Part shown: positions 5,534 to 9,156 of the stretch, piece after piece
How positions within the stretch are numbered: the first letter of the stretch is position 1
Layout of the letters: each line of letters opens with the position of its first letter
Assembly (NCBI GenBank): GCA_937930495.1
Contig: CALGKL010000137.1
Span: 1-9,156 of the forward strand
Direction: 5' to 3'
DNA from: an uncultured Gloeocapsa sp.
GTDB taxonomy: Bacteria > Cyanobacteriota > Cyanobacteriia > Cyanobacteriales > Gloeocapsaceae
DNA length: 9,156 bases
The notes under the pieces: generated by a model
The model's input: the letters and a program-made list of their open reading frames with translations, nothing else
Database searches by the model: none
Told to the model about the DNA's origin: nothing
Position numbers and translations under genes: made by a program

Positions 5534-5668
5534 TTATTTGAAACCTACAGCAGCTTGCCATACAAAAGCAAGGGCTAAGAAAAACACAGGGATTACTGGT
5601 AAGACATCAATCAGGGGGTCAAAGATCGCGTAGGCTTCTGGTAAATTGAGTAATAAAGTTAGTTCCAT
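5534..5668 (-). CDS. psbK: Photosystem II reaction center protein K
   Basis: This 44-codon gene encodes PsbK, a single-helix subunit of photosystem II in the thylakoid membrane. It lies near CP43, where it helps stabilise the complex and bind cofactors. The protein reads [20 protein letters not shown] then [20 protein letters not shown] and ends [14 protein letters not shown], the DVLPVIP turn, the hydrophobic helix and the WQAAVGF end are all family hallmarks. The first seven or eight residues are the short presequence that is removed in known PsbK proteins; the usual Lys before LPEAY is Asn here. No Shine-Dalgarno precedes the ATG. The gene has its own terminator (5485-5521). It is divergent from the methyltransferase gene and lies on the same strand as trnQ downstream. 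I know psbK mostly as a neighbour of tgt in cyanobacteria; tgt is not beside it here. Confidence 0.97.
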   Translation of the reverse strand: MELTLLLNLPEAYAIFDPLIDVLPVIPVFFLALAFVWQAAVGFK

Positions 5669-5712
5669 GAGTATTATTTGATTCTTCTGATCGTGTTTAA
5701 TATTTTAGCAAA
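5669..5712. promoter_or_regulatory. Divergent promoter region between psbK and the methyltransferase gene
   Basis: Both start signals must fit into these 44 nt and the flanking gene ends. For psbK, TAAAAT on the minus strand (5707-5702) is a -10-like box that would give a leader of about 27 nt. For the methyltransferase, TAATAT on the plus strand (5698-5703) would place the transcript start near 5710, only about 3 nt before the ATG. The two boxes overlap, so polymerase could occupy only one at a time. No good -35 boxes are visible, and the assignment rests on short AT-rich matches. Confidence 0.3.
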
Positions 5713-6342
5713 ATGTGGCGCAAACAACCCCTAAAACCTGTGCAAAGAGAATACGCTCGTCTAGCCAAAACCTACGATCGCCGTTGGGCTAGTTATCTAG
5801 AAGGGAGTATTACCCAAACCCTTAACCTGTTACACTCTAGCTCTCCTAACCAGATACTAGACTTAGGCTGTGGCACTGGTTTATTATTGGAATCGCTCTT
5901 AGCTAGATTTCCCGAAGCTAAACTAGTGGGGATAGACTACTCTTTAGCAATGCTGGATGTGGCTAAACAAAGGTTACCAGAAACAATAGAGTTACATCTA
6001 GGTAGTGCTGAGGATCTTCCTTTTGCTGATCATAGTTTTGACCTAGTGATTTCTACTAGTGCTTTTCATTATTTCCCTAATCCCGTCTTAGGGATACTTG
6101 AAGCTACCAGAGTTTTAAAAACTAACGGTAATCTGGTTATTACTGATTGGTGTGCTGACTATTGGACTTGTGGATTATTAGATTTATGGTTACGCTTATT
6201 TAATCGCGCTCATGTACATACGTACACCGTCAAAGAATTTGAGCAGTTATTTCAGAATCAAGGTTTAACCGAGATTCAAGTGAGCAGGTATAAGATTAAC
6301 TGGTTTTGGGGGATGATGACAGTACAGGGGAGAAAAATTTAG
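5713..6342 (+). CDS. Class I SAM-dependent methyltransferase
   Basis: The 209-residue product carries the Rossmann-type methyltransferase core of the UbiE/Coq5-like (Methyltransf_11/25) group. The N-terminal helix region VQREYARLAKTYDRRWASYL (10-29) is followed by motif I ILDLGCGTGLLLE (48-60), which binds S-adenosylmethionine. The acidic residue of motif II is in LVGIDYS (71-77). GSAEDLPFADHSFDLVISTSAFHYFPNP (97-124) holds the adenine-contacting Asp-Leu-Pro-Phe and motif IV. RVLKTNGNLVITDW (133-146) is the post-core strand. The C-terminal part (WTCGLLDLWLRLFNRAHVHT) is a hydrophobic helix that may shape the substrate site. The methyl acceptor cannot be told from sequence. The ATG at 5713 has no Shine-Dalgarno. 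The gene is single, divergent from psbK, and ends in a strong terminator 92 nt downstream. No HIP1 site lies inside. Confidence 0.9.
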   Translation: MWRKQPLKPVQREYARLAKTYDRRWASYLEGSITQTLNLLHSSSPNQILDLGCGTGLLLESLLARFPEAKLVGIDYSLAMLDVAKQRLPETIELHLGSAEDLPFADHSFDLVISTSAFHYFPNPVLGILEATRVLKTNGNLVITDWCADYWTCGLLDLWLRLFNRAHVHTYTVKEFEQLFQNQGLTEIQVSRYKINWFWGMMTVQGRKI

Positions 6343-6433
6343 GTTGCGGTGAAGGGTTTGTTTTGACCACATCCTCTATTATCAGTTTTGTCAAGGTCTA
6401 TGAACTCTTGTTTAGAGCTTTTTCTTGAGAAAC

Positions 6434-6456
6434 AAACAGACAAAGTCTGTTTTTTT
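6434..6456 (+). terminator. Intrinsic terminator after the methyltransferase gene
   Basis: AAACAGAC (6434-6441) pairs perfectly with GTCTGTTT (6445-6452) around a 3-nt AAA loop, and T residues run from 6450 to 6456. It ends the methyltransferase transcript after a 3' UTR of about 110 nt and isolates it from the CAP/PPC gene starting at 6531. The rest of the 188-nt gap (6343-6530) shows no gene; only short, weak hairpins such as CTCT/AGAG (6406-6418) are visible. Confidence 0.85.
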
Positions 6457-6530
6457 CCAGTTAAAATTTCTAATGATCTCTGACTTTGTTAGCATATTCT
6501 GATAGTTTCTAGGGTATATCCTAACCTACC

Positions 6531-7487
6531 ATGTTGAAAACCAGTTTTTTTGTCGCACTTTTGTTTACTATTTTACCTAGTAATCTGATCCTAGCCCAGT
6601 CAATGGACACATCGTCTCCTCCGGTTTTACTGACGACAGAGGAAGATAACCAAAGCTTTGAACAAGAAGTTTTAGCCGAAATTAACCGCGCGAGAACTAA
6701 TCCTGGGGTTTATGCTGATTGGTTAGAAAGCTTGAAACCCTATTTTGAGGATAAGTTGTTACAATTACCCGATACAGAAGGGGTGACTCTTGAAGAAGGG
6801 GTAAATGTTTTAGAGGAAGCGATTGTCTTTTTAAGGTCTCAGACTCCTCTGACTGCTATTAATAGTACTGAATCATTAAATAGTATCGCTCAACGCATTC
6901 TGAAAAATCCTACTAGAGTTAGTACTTATCAGAGTAGTTCTAGTCAAGCTAGTACAGCTACTCTTTTGGTTTTAAAATTAATTCTAGATGATGGCGATCC
7001 TAATCGTCCTAATCGTCAACGTCTTTTTCAAGCTGATTTGGCTAATAATGGGATTGCTTGTCAACCAGAAGAAGATCTCCATCTCTGTGTGATCGCCTAT
7101 CAACAAACCGGTCAAATTCCTGTCACCAGGATTCAACCTGGGACTACTACTCAAAGAGAAGTAGTTTTAGAAGTAGAGGGAGTATTACAATCAACTTCTC
7201 AAAAATTAGCTTCTGATAATAGTTTATATGAACTCCATCCGCTCCAAGGTAGTCAGGGACAATCTTGGATTATTACTCTAGAAAGCGATGATTTCGATAC
7301 TTATTTAGCGATTATGGACGCTGATAGTAATATTCTGGCTCAAAATGATGATCTAGACGCTAATAACACCAATTCTCGTTTAACTATTACTCTCAGTGAA
7401 GATGGTATGTACTATATCATCGTTAATTCCTATGATCCACTCGGGAGGGGAAATTATCGATTACAGGTAGAAACAGATAAAAAATAA
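6531..7487 (+). CDS. Secreted protein with degenerate CAP-like domain and C-terminal PPC-like domain
   Basis: The 318-residue product begins with a signal peptide (hydrophobic 5-20, LAQ at 21-23). Residues about 43-190 resemble a CAP (SCP/PR-1-like) domain as found in cyanobacteria and plants: EINRARTNPGVYADWLESL (50-68) matches the first helix, LILDDGDPNRPNRQRLF (150-166) matches the usual DDGxPxRGHRxxLF segment, and GIACQ...LCVIAY (174-190) matches the last strands with their cysteine pair. The His of the RGHR motif is Asn161, and no His lies in the first-helix-pair region (SLNSIAQRILKNP), so the CAP metal/tetrad site seems lost. Residues about 212-313 look like a bacterial pre-peptidase C-terminal (PPC) beta-sandwich: YELHPLQGSQGQSWIITL, DFDTYLAIMDADSNILAQND and YYIIVNSYDPLGRGNYRLQV. 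It is probably a periplasmic or extracellular binding protein. The 3' end overlaps folC by 34 nt on the opposite strand. Confidence 0.8.
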   Translation: MLKTSFFVALLFTILPSNLILAQSMDTSSPPVLLTTEEDNQSFEQEVLAEINRARTNPGVYADWLESLKPYFEDKLLQLPDTEGVTLEEGVNVLEEAIVFLRSQTPLTAINSTESLNSIAQRILKNPTRVSTYQSSSSQASTATLLVLKLILDDGDPNRPNRQRLFQADLANNGIACQPEEDLHLCVIAYQQTGQIPVTRIQPGTTTQREVVLEVEGVLQSTSQKLASDNSLYELHPLQGSQGQSWIITLESDDFDTYLAIMDADSNILAQNDDLDANNTNSRLTITLSEDGMYYIIVNSYDPLGRGNYRLQVETDKK

Positions 7488-8704
7488 CCCACTAAATAGA
7501 GAGAACCACATAAAACGGTTAAACGTTCGGTTTGAGGGAGAGATTCGGCTAAGGCGTCAAATAAATCCCCAAAAGTGCGACAATCCCTAAGTTGGGGACA
7601 AATAGCTAACCCTAGCTGTTGTAAGGTTTCCGGAGCTGCTGTACTGTGGTCGCGAACCGGTACTAGATATAGTTGGTCTCCAGGACGTAGTAAAGCTCGA
7701 AAAACTTCCTGATGGTCTTTCGTGGAAAGCATCCCGATTACCCAAGTAATTGGGGTTTTCAGGGTATCCACATAATCACGCAAGACCACCGCGGCCGCGC
7801 AATTGTGCGCACCATCGATTAACAGTCGATAATTATGCCAATCTACCCACTGAATCCGACCTAACCATCTGGTTTTAGCCATTCCTGCTTGTATTTGACT
7901 GGTGGTTAAGTTAAAACCTTGTTGTTGCAGAATTTGTAAAGTGGCGATCGCTATGGCTGAATTAACTAACTGTATGTCTCCTTTTAAAGGTAAAGGATAG
8001 GAGATATCCTGATACATAGCCCAAGAGGGAGCTGATTCTAGAGGTTTAGCCTTTTCTACCCAAACCGAAGGACAATCTAACTCTAGCAAACGGGATTTGA
8101 CTACTGCTGCTGCTTCAGGAGGTAATTGACCGATAATAGCGGGACAACCTGGTTTGAAAATACCTGCTTTTTCTGTGGCTATAGCAGCTAAAGTTGAACC
8201 GAGTTGTTGCCAATGTTCCCGACTAATAGAAGTAATGATACTAGCTAAAGGGCGATCGCAGACGTTAGTAGCGTCTAATCTCCCCCCCAATCCTACCTCA
8301 ATTACCGCTATATCTACCTTTTCTTGAGCAAAATATAACCAAGCTGCTGCGGTAATGACCTCAAATTGGGTCGGTGTATCCGTATCTGGAGTTATTCCTT
8401 GGATAGTTGTTTGTAAAACCTCTATTAATCTAGTGGTCGAGATAGGTTGTTCATTGAGACAAATTCTTTCTGTCCAATCTACCAAATGGGGAGAGGTATA
8501 ACGTCCGACTCGATAACCTGCTTCGGTAAGGACAGCAGAAAGATAAGCGCATACCGATCCTTTACCATTGGTTCCGGTTACATGAACGATAGGTACAGCT
8601 AAATGGGGATTCCCTAAATTAGTTAAGAGGGTTTTAATGCGGGTTAAACCCAGATGTACACCAAAACGCTGCAATGGTTCAAGGATTTTATTGATTTCCG
8701 ACAT
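7454..8704 (-). CDS. folC: Bifunctional dihydrofolate synthase / folylpolyglutamate synthase
   Basis: This enzyme adds Glu to dihydropteroate to make dihydrofolate and then lengthens the polyglutamate tail of folates, in the cytoplasm and using ATP. The 416-residue protein is full length. The Mur-ligase-type P-loop is HVTGTNGKGS (41-50). TSPHLVDWTERICLN (70-84) and TQFEVITAAA (112-121) follow, then IEVGLGGRLDATN (135-147), ITSISREHWQQLG (157-169), EKAGIFKPG (178-186, with the Lys expected to be carbamylated), LIDGAHN (295-301) and WVIGMLSTKDH (321-331), and it ends at GSLYLVG. ATG at 8704 lies 17 nt inside the end of the cysteine synthase family gene, with a weak AAGG upstream, so translation is probably coupled. 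The last 34 nt are antisense to the end of the CAP/PPC gene. HIP1 sites lie at 7944 and 8252. Confidence 0.95.
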   Translation of the reverse strand: MSEINKILEPLQRFGVHLGLTRIKTLLTNLGNPHLAVPIVHVTGTNGKGSVCAYLSAVLTEAGYRVGRYTSPHLVDWTERICLNEQPISTTRLIEVLQTTIQGITPDTDTPTQFEVITAAAWLYFAQEKVDIAVIEVGLGGRLDATNVCDRPLASIITSISREHWQQLGSTLAAIATEKAGIFKPGCPAIIGQLPPEAAAVVKSRLLELDCPSVWVEKAKPLESAPSWAMYQDISYPLPLKGDIQLVNSAIAIATLQILQQQGFNLTTSQIQAGMAKTRWLGRIQWVDWHNYRLLIDGAHNCAAAVVLRDYVDTLKTPITWVIGMLSTKDHQEVFRALLRPGDQLYLVPVRDHSTAAPETLQQLGLAICPQLRDCRTFGDLFDALAESLPQTERLTVLCGSLYLVGYFLSVSTCNR

Positions 8705-9156
8705 AAAGACCTTTTGTTTTTAACCAATCAGAGTTATACAGTCGAGATTGATAACGTCCGCCACCATCACAGAGTACAGTAACAATAGTATGACCAGGTC
8801 CTAAGTCTTTAGCTAAAGCCACAGCAGCTGCTACATTGATCCCGACCGAACCCCCCATAAACAGACCTTCCTGACGCAATAATTGATAGATGACTCTAAT
8901 CGCTTCAGGATCTGGGATTTGGATCGCATCGTCTATAGGTACATCCTGCATATTAGCGGTGATGCGACTATTCCCAATCCCCTCGGTGATGGAACTTCCC
9001 TCTATTTTAATTTCTCCGGTTTTTACGTAGCTATATAAACCACTCCCCATAGGATCGGCGACAACACATTTGATGTCGGGGTTTTGTTCTTTGAGAAATA
9101 AAGTAACTCCCGCGTAGGTACCTCCAGTACCGGTAGCTGCTACCCAAGCGTCTATT
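8688..9156 (-). CDS. Cysteine synthase (CysK/CBS-family PLP enzyme), 3' part only
   Basis: The frame enters from the right edge (first full codon begins at 9155) and ends at TAA 8690-8688. An ATG at 9050 is internal, not a start. The visible 155 residues are the C-terminal half of a PLP-dependent beta-replacement enzyme. AWVAATGTGGTYAG holds the GTGGT loop that grips the PLP phosphate. VVADPMGSGLYSY, EGSSITEGIGNSRI, the substrate-loop region with DPEAIRVIYQLLRQEGLFMG, GGSVGINVAAAVALAK and LCDGGGRYQSRLYNSDWL follow; SVGIN and the DGGGRY end are typical of O-acetylserine sulfhydrylases. It would make cysteine from O-acetylserine and sulfide. The active-site Lys lies outside the window. The EGIG-containing subtype differs from classic E. 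coli CysK, so the exact paralogue (cysK or cysM) is left open. It is upstream of and overlaps folC. Confidence 0.9.
   Translation of the reverse strand, partial: IDAWVAATGTGGTYAGVTLFLKEQNPDIKCVVADPMGSGLYSYVKTGEIKIEGSSITEGIGNSRITANMQDVPIDDAIQIPDPEAIRVIYQLLRQEGLFMGGSVGINVAAAVALAKDLGPGHTIVTVLCDGGGRYQSRLYNSDWLKTKGLYVGNQ

Larger units (their letters stand above)
500..8259. repeat. HIP1 palindromes (GCGATCGC), 11 dispersed copies
   Basis: Copies start at 500, 881, 1139, 1514, 2072, 3311, 3908, 4139, 4251, 7944 and 8252. All are inside coding regions and often encode Ala-Ile-Ala or the complement. This is roughly one per 830 bp, far above chance for an 8-mer and typical of cyanobacterial chromosomes. 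No copy occurs from 4259 to 7943, which spans most of the M16 5' half, tRNA-Gln, psbK, the methyltransferase and the CAP/PPC gene. Confidence 0.95.

Noticed and set aside
6363..6436. Attenuator or riboswitch-like alternative pairings after the methyltransferase (TTGAC/GTCAA, CTCT/AGAG, TTGTTT/AAACAA)
   Set aside because: The pairings are short and AT-rich and barely overlap the terminator stem, so no convincing switch can be drawn; the simple terminator explains the region.
9048..9050. ATG as the start of a short 120-residue gene
   Set aside because: The upstream codons encode the GTGGT PLP-phosphate loop of a cysteine synthase, so the gene continues past the right edge.
1..9156. CRISPR array, insertion sequence, prophage, integration site or defence system
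   Set aside because: No regularly spaced repeats, transposase or integrase motifs, target duplications, or known defence domains were seen on either strand; the tRNA-Gln 3' end is not repeated nearby.

Overview
The window reads as ordinary chromosome of a cyanobacterium. It encodes PsbK, a small subunit of photosystem II. It carries 11 copies of the palindrome GCGATCGC (HIP1, a hallmark of many cyanobacterial genomes). It has a cyanobacterial-type ribosomal protein bS21, is AT-rich, and mostly lacks Shine-Dalgarno sequences (bS21 is the clear exception). I see no phage, transposase, integrase, CRISPR array, or toxin-antitoxin or defence genes, and no clearly new multi-gene system.

Layout from left to right. 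(1) 1-1765, plus strand: a tight run of three genes, namely the 3' end of an unrecognised protein, an unrecognised 174-residue helical protein, and a secreted phosphodiester-glycosidase-family (NAGPA/DUF2233) protein. (2) 1900-2346, minus: a half-size EamA/DMT-type membrane protein, divergent from a GNAT acetyltransferase (2389-2838, plus). (3) 2937-3113, plus: rpsU (58 codons) with a strong Shine-Dalgarno and a leader of about 90 nt. (4) 5263-3110, minus: an M16 zinc peptidase followed after 3 nt by a fructosamine-kinase-family gene whose stop codon overlaps that of rpsU. (5) 5354-5425, minus: tRNA-Gln(UUG) with its own promoter, and upstream of it psbK (5534-5668, minus) with a clear intrinsic terminator. 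(6) 5713-6342, plus: a class I methyltransferase, divergent from psbK and closed by a strong terminator at 6434-6456. (7) 6531-7487, plus: a secreted protein with a degenerate CAP-like domain and a PPC-like domain. (8) Minus strand from the right edge: the 3' part of a cysteine synthase family gene overlapping folC by 17 nt; the folC 3' end overlaps the CAP/PPC gene by 34 nt.

Most genes are independent housekeeping units: translation (rpsU, tRNA-Gln), photosystem II (psbK), folate metabolism (folC), sulfur amino acids (cysteine synthase) and protein turnover or repair (M16 peptidase with fructosamine kinase). The most interesting features are compact overlaps. A 10-bp perfect inverted repeat written into the last codons of rpsU could end the opposing kinase mRNA. 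A second minus-strand terminator-like hairpin lies in the rpsU leader. psbK lies next to trnQ-UUG, a neighbourhood also found in land-plant chloroplast genomes. The CAP-like protein appears to have lost both family histidines.
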